Origin: Dicyema japonicum
Lineage: Eukaryota > Dicyemida > Rhombozoa > Dicyemidae
Direction of reading: 5' to 3'
NCBI GenBank assembly: GCA_011109175.1
Contig: RDEW01000014.1
Span: forward strand, 320,042 to 384,041
DNA length: 64,000 nt
The first letter of the stretch is position 1, and every line of letters starts with the position of its first letter. Shown here in pieces: positions 1 through 11,389 of this stretch. A program made the translations under genes and the position numbers. A model generated the notes under the pieces. The model was not told the origin of the DNA, ran no database searches, and was given only the letters and a program-made list of their open reading frames with translations.

Positions 1-369
1 TGATCATAGTATTGTGAAACGTTTTGCGATCTTAATCGCACTCATAGTAGAATTCACTGTGATTAATATAGTCTTGTTTTCTGAATGATCAGCTTTCATT
101 TGTTCATCCACAGGTTTGGATACTTCCCTGGGTCGTGTTTTGTAAGAACATTCGCTGGTTTAACAGGATCTGCCTTATGTGGTGTCTTGTTCTCCAAGAG
201 AGAGACTCGTCTTTGAGTTGCTCAGTTGTCATATTGAAAAATTCAGAAATTTCCTAGAAGAACTAAAAGTACAAATGGAGAAAATTAAGTCAATTCCGAG
301 GGATATTCGAAAACCAACACCCAAAATTCAGAGAAAAGTAATGTAAGAGTTAATGTTTTCCGGGACTAA

Positions 370-1892
370 ATTCTGCAATTTATTATATTAAGAAAAGATA
401 ATCCACCTCAAGATATCAATCAAATTACTGATATTCTATATGCTGCACATATGGCTTTAAACTGCGAAGGTTAAGCCGCAGAGTACGTGGTCGGAGAACA
501 CTGAGAAGAAAAATCTCAAAGCTGAAAACAGAACTAGAACTTGTCAATCGTTTTTCTAGACAGGCTCTCCCTGTGTTTGAAAAACAAAAGGTTATGGGCG
601 TTCTTTGTGCCTATGGATACAAAAGGGCCAAAAAGGAGGAGGTTGCCAGGATTGAGACTCTACTATGTGACCTTGTCAGAATTAAGAAGAAGCAAATAGC
701 TGTACGTTATTATTCTAGGAAGGACTTTCGTAAAAACAACTGTTGTTTTGAATTAAATCGAAGAAGATTTTATCGGAAACTATCAGCAAGCAATGAGTAA
801 CATTATATGGTTTCGATGATGAGGGTTGTATGTCGTTCTGGGAAAAAGTGTGGTCTAAATGAAATGAGATGCCCGTGTCATATGACAGTGGTGGTAAATA
901 AATACTGGTATTGAAGGCATGTTGCCAGAGTTCACAAATGAATTTATCCTGGATGTTATTAAATGGCTCCCCGATTGGAAGGCATGTGGATGCGATAAGT
1001 CATACAATTTCTTAAGAAAATGGAATCTTTGCATGGATTTTTATGTACTGAGATTAATAGAATTATTAATGGGGAATATATGCCTGAAAGTTGGTTTTAT
1101 ACTGGAATAACCTAATAATTCCTAAAAAAGGATGATTGTGAGACTCCTAAAGACTTACATCCTATAACATGTATGCCAACGTTATATAAACTTATTATCA
1201 AATGTGTTAATGCCAACCTCTCAGATTTTGTGGATTCGTTTAGGATATTATCTGACAATCAGCTGGGAACGAGGAAACATTGTCAGGGCGCTAAGGAACA
1301 AGCCCTTATTAATCAATGCTTAAATAAGGAGTATGGAAACGCCCTTTATTCTGATTGGGTTGATGTGAAGAAGGCCTTTGATTCTGTTGACCATGAATTA
1401 TTATTTCATGTGTTGGACTGTTTAGGAACACCCCGTTGGATTGTTAATTTTGTAAAGACCATGGTCAAGAAGTGGACTGTAAACCTCCACTTAGATGGAA
1501 GAAGAATTGGTTCTGTAAAGCTGGGACGTGGAATTCTGCAAGGAGATTCATTATCCCTGCAACTATTTGCTATGATAATGGAACCCTTGAGCAGGATCCT
1601 TAACTCTATGTTCCCAAGACTCCAAATTAATCAGGAGTACTCTGGCTTATTCTCTAGCTTATTCTATCAATCATTTGTTGTTCATTGATGACCTAAAGAT
1701 ATTTGGGCTAAAAAAAGATACTTTGATTAAAATGATGAAAGTTGTTCGCGATTTCTTTCATGTTGCCGGCTTGGAGATGAATTCGGAAAAGTCAGTCCTT
1801 TGTCGGTCTGGGATCACTTAGTTAGATGAGAACTTTTATTTCTTGCTTTTTGACGCAGTGATCTTGGAAATAATAATAATAATTATTCAACC
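370..1892 (+). mobile_element. Family A non-LTR retrotransposon (R2-like RT), broken
   Basis: A degraded reverse-transcriptase gene spread over three frames. From about 440 to 800 there is a basic coiled linker that ends in a FYRKLS motif. At 919-1110 a block contains LPDWKACGCDKSYNFL. The RT core follows at 1173-1688, with motif A (SDWVDVKKAFDSVDH) and a B-like motif (RGILQGDSLS). After a frameshift near 1688 an F-I-D-D-L-K-I-F-G segment supplies the catalytic aspartates in IDD form. The frame ends at CRSGIT-stop (about 1808), and an (AAT)n-type tail follows at 1869-1889. Element position up to about 370 is inferred from a weak match in the linker. It is inactive: it has several frameshifts and no recognisable endonuclease. 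A second copy lies on the other strand at 23.2-25.5 kb. Confidence 0.75.
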
Positions 1893-1894
1893 TT

Positions 1895-2640
1895 ATGGTG
1901 AATGACTTGCCACTCCCACATGGGGACGATGACATATTATTAACGTATGCGGATGATGTAGTCATTGCTTCGAGGGATGTGAGTATTATCGAAGCAAAAA
2001 GAAGACAGGACAATATGAATAAACTAAGTTTATGGCTTTGGGAAAATCAATTGACTGCTAGCCATAATCGGTGTCACGACAAACAGAAGACATGGGAAAG
2101 TATCAATTGACGTCACATTGGATGGGAAATATATCCCGCAAAACAAATTCCAGAAAATCCTAGGAGTTACTTTTGACACCTTCTTAACCTTTACAAAACA
2201 CGTCGAAAATATGTTATTGACTTGCACGAGGAAAATCAACTTCTTGAAGGCGTTCTTGAAAAACCTAAAAGACAAAAAAATCTGAGTGGACTGGATGTCA
2301 TATACAAACAGTTCATCGCATCTACAATAGGAAACGCATGTAATGTCTGGGATCTAACCTTGCTGCAACGAATCTGAACAAAATCTGCAACATTCAAGTG
2401 AAAACAGCGAACCTACTAAAGAAATCTTCCCGTGTGGAAACCCTGCCCAGACACCTTGAAAATATGATAGAGGCGACTGGAACAGTGCCCCTGCGAAGGA
2501 CTCGAGTATGCGGACCCCGTCCTAATCAGTAAAAGCATAAGAACGCAGTCAGAACACCGAGAAATGACTGTTGAGGGAGGCCGGAATTTTGTTTATTTTG
2601 GATATGACGGTGATTTTTTGGTTCAATAAAATAAAAAAAT
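1895..2640 (+). mobile_element. Jockey-like LINE remnant: RT motif C to 3' end
   Basis: The open frame 1895-2110 contains LLTYADDVVIAS, the YADD catalytic box of jockey/CR1-type reverse transcriptases. The following frame reads KFQKILGVTFDTFLTFTKHV, the conserved LGVxxDxxLTFxxHV block downstream of the RT. It is then broken by stops, but LSGLDVIYKQFIAS is still readable near 2285. The 3' end carries GGTTCAATAAAATAAAAAAA (2609-2630), which resembles the tail at 58.5 kb. It is 5'-truncated and sits directly behind the family A copy, so it may be a nested or tandem insertion. Confidence 0.65.
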
Positions 2641-3395
2641 AAATTATTTGCCTCTCTGTAGCTACACAACTTAGACATTTTTAGGATTATCGGCTAAGGG
2701 AAGATTTTTAAAATTTTTCTTTTTTTTAAATGTGCCTAAAATTAGTATAGAAATGAAAGTGTTTAAAAATTATCTTACCATTTAATGTTTATCCCTATAT
2801 TATTTTTATGCGAGTTGTCCCTAAATTTTTTCTGGCGAGATGGGGATAACTCTCTTACCGAATCATGATTAAGATAACCAAATAACATCAAAATAAGAAT
2901 AGAGGCTTGGGAGATATTTCATTTGTAGGTTAGGGAGGTATTTATTTTCATTTCAGCCGCGTTAGTTAAACTTCATATATGGGATAGTTGCAGTAATTGC
3001 GTACTTCTATTGCGCGAATGTCTTAATCTCTTCAGGGTGGATCAGACATTTCTTTCTCCTACTCGTGTAAATGACTCTTGAGAAATTATACGAGGTTTCG
3101 AAATGATGAAGCATCAGATTTTCGAATCTTGTCTGGCTTTACGTTTGAAGGTACATAACCAAGTCTACCTTGATGAGGAACAAGTAACTGTTAGTAAAAT
3201 CATTAATTCCATCACGCTCTTAATAATATTGAAATTAGACGAAATTTTTGGATGATGAAGTATTATATTTGATTAAAAATCGATGTTACTCTCGAATCCA
3301 CCAATTTTACCAAAATCCTAATTACTATTTAAAAATATAGAGGTGGACGTATGTTTGTTGCAGGTTTGAGTCATCTCTGGATGTAGTATGGCACA
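2641..3395. other. Intergenic, no feature recognised
   Basis: AT-rich sequence with no open frame that resembles a known family and no repeat shared with other parts of the window. It separates the 3' end of the jockey-like remnant from the next retrotransposon. Confidence 0.4.
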
Positions 3396-3399
3396 CTCA

Positions 3400-4975
3400 A
3401 TCTCGGAGGATATCGGAACTATGACTCAAAAAGTTTTTAATTGCTACTTCTAACATTCGACGCAGGAAGATTATCCCTGTTAGGATCCTCAAGACTTGTC
3501 GCCACAATTTTGCATCTGCTCTTGCTTCCTGTATCGAAAACGCTATTCTCAATGATTCAATGAGAGATTGGTAAGTCAGGACATCTCATGGATCTATTAT
3601 CTTAATCTGTTGGCCAGACCGCTATACTTCTATCCCGGAGAATTATGGATCTTGTGAACGCGTTACTTTCTGGGACTATTTCTGATTTTGGCCTCAAACT
3701 CATTTTTTCTGAGAATTTAACTGCGTTGGGGAAGAAAGAATTTGTCATATTGCCATTTCCAACGTTTTACGCCACCTTTTTTGGAAAGATTGTTTTTCGA
3801 TCGGTCACTGAATATTTCGGCTAACTTTTGTCCATTACAGCTAGGCTTGGGAGTGAGGTGTCCATGTGGTTAGGGAGTTCGCCAGGCTATCATCATCTGA
3901 AGCTGAGGATAAAGTCCTTTTCAAATTGGATCTGCGCAACACTTTCAACTTGTCAGAAGAGATATCATCATCGACGTTTGCTTACATCCTTTTGTCCACC
4001 TATCATATTCGAGTCCTTCCCCCACGTTTTTGGAAATGAAATCTTTTTTCTGAGACGGGAGTACAGCAGGATGACACACTTGGTCCTCTTCTTTTTTTAA
4101 TTGGCGATCAATCATATTGTGCAAGATATTTCTACTCCCCTCAATTTATGTTACCTGGACGATTGCATCCTTGGAAGAAGCCCTGAAGAAGTCCTTTCAA
4201 AAGTAAGCTCGATTTCCGAGAATTTTCGCAAGAGGTTAACACAAAGAAATGTAAGTAGATAACATGAACATGAGTGCGGAATCATTAGCCTTCTTTAGAA
4301 AACGAATGGAAGATATTGTCCCAGATGTTCGGATGACGGACCTATGCTCTCTTGATATCCTTGGATGTGGAATAGAGAAAAGTCGAATAAGGGACTCTTT
4401 AAACGACAAAAAGATGCTTGATCTTTCTGGACAGGCATGTTGGACTTTTATGTATAAAAACTGTCTCCTGTTCCCCAAAATGCTTCGATTGATCGATCCT
4501 TATGGTTACCATCCACTGTCGTGCAGGTTGTCTCAACATGACGTAGAATAACGCACTTTCCTCTGATGACCACCACTGGATATTGAAGCCCACTGTCTCA
4601 CCCGAGAGGATGGCAAACGCCCCAATGGGATTACAACATTACCTTTTTGCTAATGATCGGAACCTGGTTTGAGACGCTAAGTGTTGATACATACTCTCCG
4701 AAAAATTTGGCCGCTTCAGTCTCGGACCCAGCTCATGCTTCTAAACAAGCCGAGGATCAGAAGAGAAGGAAGTACTAAAGTATTTCGGAAGATCACTTGT
4801 TTGTCCCATTTGCTGTTGGGATGCCAGAAATCCTTGGCCCACAAGCGAACGACCTTGTCTGTGGTTTGGCTCAATGATCCAAAGGGTCACCAAGGATTCC
4901 TGTGAGACTGAACTGCTTCGATAGCGTATCTCGATAGCTATTGTCAGAGGAAACAACATATCCATTCAAGTTCCC
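3400..4975 (+). mobile_element. Family E non-LTR retrotransposon, RT plus conserved C-terminal domain, broken
   Basis: Multi-frame remnant of a different RT lineage. Near 3900-4100 it reads KVLFKLDLRNTFN (motif A, with N in place of the usual A in front of FN), then GVQQDDTLGPLLF (motif B) and NLCYLDDCILGRSPEEVL (motif C, YLDD). At 4390-4540 a C-terminal block ends YGYHPLSCRLS, matching the G-x-H-x-LSCR signature of this lineage. The stretch 4700-4960 reads, across frames, SDPAHASKQAEDQKRRKY and FVPFAVGMPEILGPQA. This is the conserved terminal domain that resembles a PD-(D/E)xK nuclease region. A second copy of the last 210 bp is at 56.68 kb. Inactive because of frameshifts and stops. Confidence 0.65.
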
Positions 4976-5149
4976 TAAATTAAGTACTCTTAACATTTTT
5001 TCATTGAACCCGACAAATTAGGAGGGAAACACGGCCGACAGGCGATCCTGGCCTCCTTAAACATTAATCTCAAATTTGTTCAATGTTCATACCGAGATCC
5101 GATCCACTTCATGTATGCTCGTGTTACATGTGTAAGCTTAGCTAGAGCC

Positions 5150-5700
5150 TCACAAGAGCATCGAATTGAGTTGGTCTTAACAGCGAAGTGGAGAAGTTAT
5201 GACTGTGAGTCAAAAGTCATTGATCTCTTTTAGATTTGTTTTAGATAGGTTTGTACCCCATGCAGCACAGTCATGGCTGATTTGCTGGTTGTATGTATCG
5301 CTCTCAAACCTCAAGAAAGTAATTTTCTTGGGGAAGGGTCAAAAACCTTTTTTATGTCAATAAAGCATATTAGGATTTTTTGATGCCTAGGTTTGACTGA
5401 GGAGATAAGTTTTAATCTGTTCAAGGATATTCTCTTCTAGGATTTTTGTGGAAGCACAGAAATATCGGCCTGAAAGAGGCGGTGAGTCCTTTGGCAATCG
5501 GGTTTAGTTTAATAGTTTTCATATAGGCAGGATTGTGTTCACGTTGAATCAAAAGTTGTAAATTTGGATTAGGACCGAGGCCCATGTTTTTGAGTACTTT
5601 GATCGGGATCCCTTCCGGTCCGCTGAAATAAGTTGACTATTGTTTCTAGAAAGCATTTCCCACATTTTCTACTAAGAGAACAATGATGGCGGCGTCTCTT
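5150..5700 (-). mobile_element. Family C jockey-like RT fragment
   Basis: On the minus strand, separate frames read GPEGIPIKVLKNMG, then ASFRPI and CFIDIKKVFDPSPRKLL. These correspond to the conserved GPDGI, FRPIS and motif A blocks of jockey-like RTs. The last one closely resembles the motif A at 54.6 kb (SIGIQKAFDSIPRKLL). The rest is too decayed to read. Confidence 0.5.
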
Positions 5701-6378
5701 TTGGGTTTCATGGATGAAAGAGTGGGGCCCAGAGACTTCTTATGTAGAATAAAACTCACAGATGAGTAGTATATTGTTTCCGGTGTATCGCAAGAGGACG
5801 TTCTCTCGGTTTGTTCACATGCTTTAGATAAATATTCAAAACTGATTCAAAATTACATGTAGCAATGAAAAATATGTAATGTGGCTTCCTTGATTGATAA
5901 CAGAGGAAAGTGGAAATGATTGGTAGTCATAATAATTTGACACATAATTATAGTTTATGTGATTCTATTCTGACAATCTAAATCGATGAATTTCCCTCTT
6001 AAAAGAAAAGTTATCGACCCGCCACTTCTCAGCTTCCCCATATCATCAAACTGAATCGTCAGGTCCAACATCAATATCTTTGGTTCGTAGCATCTGACAA
6101 CTAAAGTGAACCACTTGCATTTGTTGTAGTGATTGGCATAACCAATTACTAGTCTAAGTGATACAATGGGTTAGTTATAAGACGCTATTCAAAAACATGA
6201 TTTGTTCCAAAAGTTCATGTATCCCGGAGCCAATCGTTAATAATATTTATTGATTTTTAAAATGTCTATCAACCGCACATTCCAGTCAACGGCAATGACA
6301 AATACATATATTGTAACATAAATAACACTAAAAACATAAACAAAATATTAAATAAGAAAAATCATGGAGAAGTAAATC
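5701..6378. other. Intergenic 3' of EIF2S3, no feature recognised
   Basis: AT-rich DNA between a retrotransposon fragment and the stop codon of EIF2S3. No coding similarity or repeat was recognised. Confidence 0.4.
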
Positions 6379-7997
6379 CTAAAAGTATGTGGATGGCTCA
6401 ACAACAGTGCCACCTTTGATGATCTTTCCCCATCCAATCAACCTACAATCTAAGCAAACAGGTACCTCCAATGTGAGTCAATTCGCCTACTAAGGGCTAT
6501 TCTTTGCCCAACAGCAGTGCTCACTGGACTTGTCAGCCTAATATCACTAGTCTTTTCCGTGACAGTCATCACCTTCCCGCCTGTAGAAAGGGACCCGATA
6601 TTCAAAAACAACAACTCCCCGGTTTGAAGATGAGCAACCTAACTATAAACAAAAATGATAAACTCTAGCAGCCTTTTTGTTCCCTTCTGTCCTAACACCC
6701 ACCAGTCTTCTCAAAAGAAAAAACGAGATCCGAAATGTGGATAGGGGGTAAGGTTCCAACAGCACCAAGAAGATTGCCAACCAAATTGTCTCCAATGCAA
6801 AGCGAAGGATCAATCTCCAATCCCACACCCACATTAACAAAGTCACAAACCAATCAGACCACCAGGAATAGCCATTTCCAGTGAATTCTGCTCAGCATAG
6901 AGGGAGACAATCTTCGAAAATATGGGAATCACCATCTTCTGCCCTTTGTCGTTCGTGACTACCCGTCCGGGACTAATTTCAACCGTTTGTCCGATCTAGT
7001 TTTGTTAATAACTAAGAAAACTCTCAAAATCCCTTCAGTAAGACTTCCCCCAACAACTCCACCTTTAAGATCCTCTATGGAGCAACCAGGCTTGTTAATA
7101 TCGAAGGATCGGATGACTAAAACTCAAACTTCCTAATAACTGATCATTTGAGGGGAAGATGTCAAGTTTCTGGTTGGAACTGTTATGTTCTCCACAATGT
7201 GTTGCAAAACCATGTCAATATTGTACTTCAGTTGCGCGGAAATGGGAATCACAGGAGAACTTTCAGCACGTGTTCCTGAAATTTCAACAAATTTAAACCC
7301 TGAACGAATCCTTTGATTTCTTTGTGCATTTCTTTAGCCCGTTCTTGACGAACAAGGTCGATTTTGTTCTGCACTATCAGAATTTCGTTCAGTTTCATTA
7401 TTTCTATTGCTGCCACGTGCTCAATTGTCTGGGGTTGAGGACATGTCTCATTCGCAGCTAAAAAATAATCCGTAAAAGAACCGCAGAGAAGAAAGGCTGC
7501 ATCCATAACTGCAGCTCCGTTAAGCATCGTTGCCATTAGAATGTCGTGACCGGGACAGTCGACAAAGGAGACATGCCTGGCTAGTAGAAAGGTCCCGTCG
7601 CAGCCCTCTCGGTCACATGGAAACGACAGAGGACCATCACTCCCGGTAGATCGATAGCATTCAGGCCTTGGATGGATTGGGGAGTTACATTTATAGATCT
7701 TAGGAAGAGTGATCGAGATACCTTTGAATTAGCGTAGCCAAGTTTAATGGTGATGTCTCTGACACATTCTGAACGAAAGCGAATTGTCTGGACGCCAGAA
7801 ATTGCCTTCACTAGAGTTGTTTTTCCGTGAGCCACGTGGCCAATTGTTCCTTTGATAACTAAAAAAAGTAAACCAATATTAATTGTTGCCTGCGACTGTA
7901 TTATTTCTGGCGAAATTGCAGTTATCTTATTAGTATCCTATACATTTTGTTAGGTTTAATTAATTCTTACAACATCAACATCACCAGATGAAACCAT
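6379..7997 (-). CDS. EIF2S3: Eukaryotic translation initiation factor 2 subunit gamma
   Basis: GTPase subunit of eIF2, which carries initiator Met-tRNA to the 40S ribosome. On the minus strand the start is ATG at 7997 (MVSSGDVDV) and the stop is TAG at 6379. Ten short introns (22-26 bp, the first 45 bp) can be read. The G domain shows [19 protein letters not shown] (P loop), [17 protein letters not shown] (G3) and QNKIDLV (NKxD, G4). The zinc-knuckle region with C[11 protein letters not shown] is present. Later blocks are [58 protein letters not shown] and [14 protein letters not shown]. The model gives about 452 aa against 472 in human. Two oddities: an intron at 6829-6850 with GT-GG ends, and a one-base frame error in the CCCCC run at 6744-6748. 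The retained introns argue against a processed pseudogene. Confidence 0.93.
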
Positions 7998-8285
7998 CGT
8001 GCAAAATTTAAACTTCAATAAATCTTTAATTTAAAATTATATTTAAATTATGATTTCATAATTTTATCAATAAATTTATTTTCAGAAGGAATTTATTCGA
8101 TTTTAAAAATTTTAATTTCTATTGATTTCGCTAAATATAATACTTGGGGATCACAGATATTCCATAGGGCGAGGGTCGGGTCGTCAAATTATAGCCGTCG
8201 AGCCTTATGAGAAAATTTATTATTTCAAAAAGGAAACCTCATTATGTTTATCTTTTTTATGATAATGATTTTTAATTTGCCGCAA
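7998..8285. promoter_or_regulatory. AT-rich upstream region of EIF2S3
   Basis: About 290 bp of very AT-rich DNA between the EIF2S3 start and the first recognisable retrotransposon sequence, so any EIF2S3 promoter must be here or inside the element. No specific motif can be assigned. Confidence 0.25.
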
Positions 8286-8289
8286 ATAT

Positions 8290-8870
8290 TGCATCATTTC
8301 ACCAGGACAATAGACAGACTGAAAAATGGTGGTTCCCCTGGACCAGACAAATTCAATCCTCAATTTTATAATTATGGACCCCCGTTCTAATTGATAAAAT
8401 TAAAACACACCCGTATGCTTTTTGCCAGAAAGGAATCCCTATCCCTCTGATCTGGACTGCTGATGCCTATCAGAAACCTAACAAGACAGTTGGCTCAGTG
8501 GAAAACCTACTCCGATAATCTTGCTTAATATTCTACGAAAAATCTTGCCGTCAGTTACATTGAATCGTATCAGGAATCAAGTGGACTACTATCTTGTACC
8601 AAGTCATAGTGGATTCAGGATTGGGAGATCAAATCAGATATAGTTTAGATCCACAAATGATGTTGCGCTGTAAACCAAAGAAAATGAAATATGGAGAACA
8701 TCTGGACGACTTGAAAAAGGTTGTAAACGACCTTGGCATCATATTTGGAAATACCTCTGGTGACATCAGATCTGACAGTAGTGGGTTCGAATCCTAAAGA
8801 TGGACTTTTCAGAGAGAGTCAATTCTCGTCGAACAGATCCCATATGTGAGGCGACGACTCCTTCTGACAC
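8290..8870 (+). mobile_element. Family F (RTE-like) LINE, N-terminal RT fragment
   Basis: Translation in shifting frames gives LKNGGSPGPDKFNPQFY (GxSPGPDxxxxxF block), GIPIPLIWTADAYQKPN, then ILLNILRKILPSVTLNRIRN and LVPSHSGFRIGRS. Together these form the RT region from block 1 to block 3 of RTE-like LINEs (NILRKxLxxVxLxRI, SxSxFRxGRS). The open frame 8594-8797 continues past it but the catalytic blocks were not found. Both ends are truncated. Family F C-terminal pieces occur at 15.0-15.6 and 59.5-59.9 kb. Confidence 0.6.
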
Positions 8871-9780
8871 CACACAATTGTTGAATGGGATCTTCCTATC
8901 CTCTTGCTTACCAACTCTACTAGTGAGATTACAATTATGAAAAACTTCCGCGATGGTAGGGCATGTGATGAAAATAGAAGAGGTCAGACCTACTTCTCCA
9001 CCTGTCTTCGGAAGCGGAATTTTTTAGTGGACTATTGGATGATGGGTTTGGTCTGACAAAGTAGACGTTCTCCCTTGGGTTCCTTCCTTGGATTAATTAG
9101 TTGTGATTGTTTGTGCTTGGCTTACCAAAAAAATAAGATTACTTCCCAAATTCAACCTCTTTGAATCTATCCAATTTCGAAAAGCGCATTTTTCTATTTT
9201 TTAAATTCTGCAGTAACTTATCTATTTGAATCACTAAACTTCCGCTCTCATTGCTTTTTCGTCTCTCCTGGAACTTTGATGTTTTTTTCAGAAAACTCAC
9301 TCGGCAAAAAACGGATGGTATATGTAAGATTCAATCCAAGCTCACAACGACAGTTCCTTCAGGCCAAGATGAAGTCTTTAATGACTTGTCGTCAGTCTCA
9401 AAACTGCATTTCGTTGTCTGATTAGCAAAATCTATCAGACCATTTAGACAAAAATTCTCCCATCCTTTTAAGTGGTGATAGAGATCGTTTCGTACGGAAA
9501 TAAATTGAGGACCGTGTTCACCAATGGCTTGGATGAATTGAAAGAAAATAAAAGAGAACTCAAAGCAGCGTCGAAGGCAGGGAAAAACCTAATTCACCAA
9601 AGCCAACAGAAAGTGCTGCTTGAAGCCAACCAAACACGCCAAAGTGAACGTTTATAAAAGGAACATGTCTATCCAAAATACCTCAACCCGTTGCAAAATA
9701 ACTTATAAGACTTATTTTTTGTTACCCACAACTCCTTCAATCGACATTTTTTTAAATAAAACCTAATAAATAAAAAGAAT
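8871..9780. other. Unassigned stretch with one half of a 75-bp repeat pair
   Basis: No protein family was recognised. The segment about 9062-9140 (AGACGTTCTCCCTTGGGTTC and onward) is repeated at about 12563-12645, with the shared words GTTCTCCCTT, TTCCTTCCT and TTAGTTGTGA and the same order. The copies probably represent the 3' end of a retroelement. The open frame 9472-9657 is short, lysine-rich and matches nothing known to me. Confidence 0.35.
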
Positions 9781-10262
9781 TTAAGGCCGTCTCACAGGAA
9801 TGCGCCCTCGTCGTGTTCAATCAACTCCTAAAACCGACGATTGAGTACGCTTGTGCCTCATGGGCCTATGGAGCTTCGATATCAAATTCACTCAAGATCA
9901 ATACCCTAATTGGCAAACTAGCACGTCAAACGAATCTACCCCTGATCTTTTCCCTCCAATGCTTGACCACGCCGCAATCAAAATAATGGCTCCGGCTTCA
10001 TCTGTCTGTGTGCCAAGAAACAAGTCGTTTCTTCCATTCAAAGCTAAAGGCCTCAAATACACGAAATTTGGGGAAAAACCCACTCCTCTTCAAACTCTAA
10101 TGAAAGATGATCGTCGTCTATTCAGGAAAGCCGTGGGTACTCTGGAGGAACACAGGAAAAACCTCTCGATCCTGTTGAGGCGTACCGGGATTACTTAATT
10201 AGTTTGGTTTACTCCTTTCTTGGTGTTCCCTTTCGGGGTTATTAAATAAATAAATAAATATA
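9781..10262 (+). mobile_element. Family C jockey-like LINE, 3' end (copy 1)
   Basis: The first frame reads VVFNQLLKPTIEYACASW, the conserved (Y/F)xxLxxPxIEYACxxW block behind the RT. The frame then runs through KAVGTLEEHRKNLSILLRRTGIT and stops. The 3' UTR (10199-10262) contains GGTGTTCCCTTTCGGGGTTA and ends in a (AAAT)n-like tail, TAAATAAATAAATAAATA. A closely related 5'-truncated copy is at 15.8-16.1 kb, sharing the ATGCTTGACCACGCC segment and the same tail. Fragments of this size are typical of incomplete target-primed reverse transcription. Confidence 0.7.
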
Positions 10263-11389
10263 ACAGTTAATATTGCGTTTTTTACCAAATTATAATCAAT
10301 ATGAACGAAATGTACTGATTTAGGAGACAATGCTGCACATTTTTTCTGAAAAACTTGAAAAACGAGGCCAGAATTCATAGGCGTGCTTCAATCAAACTCC
10401 TATATGGGGTTCGCATCTTTTTGAATCAAACATTCGTCTGATATTAGAGAGAAAGGAGTCCGTCATCTCTCCCATGACCCGTAAATCACCATCGCAATAG
10501 GAACGAAGTGGTACTTTCCCTGATTGATTCGTACTTTAGATTTTCCTGACTCCGTCTTTCTGCCGCATCTCCAGGTGAATATGTCACCGTCAGAGATCTA
10601 GCCCAGAAAAGATTTCCACACATGTGGCATCCCAAACAAGTGATTTACCATGGGAGTGAATGGTTCTGAGCCCAAATTCGATTGAGTACTTCGCATTAAC
10701 TTATAAGCCTATGTGGGAAGCTTTAGAAAGGACCTCAGTTGGAATTCCCACCAAAAATATAGTCGTCCAGATGCCGAGTATTAATGGGAGTAGATACATC
10801 TTGTATAATAGGATCAATCGCCAAAAAGAGAACCTAAAGGATCTCCCTACTGAACCCCAGTTTCATAGAAATAACTTCATCGAAAAAAACAAATGGCGAA
10901 GGCTTTGAGTACGAAAGACAAAAGACTGACTCCTTTATAGAAATTAGATGACAACTCAACAAACTCTCTAACTGTATAGATCTCGATTTCACAACAAGTC
11001 TGACTAACACCCAGGCGTGAAGGACACAAATTGGCCAAAATGTTTCTAATTACAAGTAGACAGCAATCTTCCTCGAAAACCAACGAAAAACGGGAGAATT
11101 CCACCGTGTTTTTTTCCAGATCAGTTAGTTTTGCAGAGTAAATATGATTACGGAGAACTCAGAAACATTCTCCGAACAACAGACTTTAACTCTAACCAAG
11201 GGCCAGTACAGGGAAAGAAAAGAGCGTCCATTCCCTTTTTGAACCGTTGAAAATAGCTTTTTCAATAAAGCAAGCAAGGGCGTAATCGTAATGCGGAGGA
11301 TAATCTTCCTAAGCCTTTATGAATTTTAACAGGGAAAATATTCCTACGTTGAGTGTTTGAAACTACAATTAGAAAGTCCTCGGTGTCCA
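10263..11389. other. Intergenic, no feature recognised
   Basis: Over 1.1 kb without a recognisable gene. Two short open frames (10660-10908 on +, 10877-11104 on -) have no resemblance to known families and no splice-consistent extension was found. Probably old repeat-derived DNA. Confidence 0.35.

Noticed and set aside
6643-7835. EIF2S3 as a processed pseudogene because of its frame breaks
   Set aside because: It retains about ten introns of the usual local size, both ends are intact, and only one base in a C run is off.
8781-8795. GGGTTCGAATCCTAA, a near-perfect tRNA B box
   Set aside because: No matching A box at tRNA spacing, the T stem pairs poorly, and no acceptor stem forms. It lies in or behind a LINE fragment.
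10660-11104. Two short open frames near 10.7-11.1 kb
   Set aside because: No recognisable motif and no introns of local type that would extend them.
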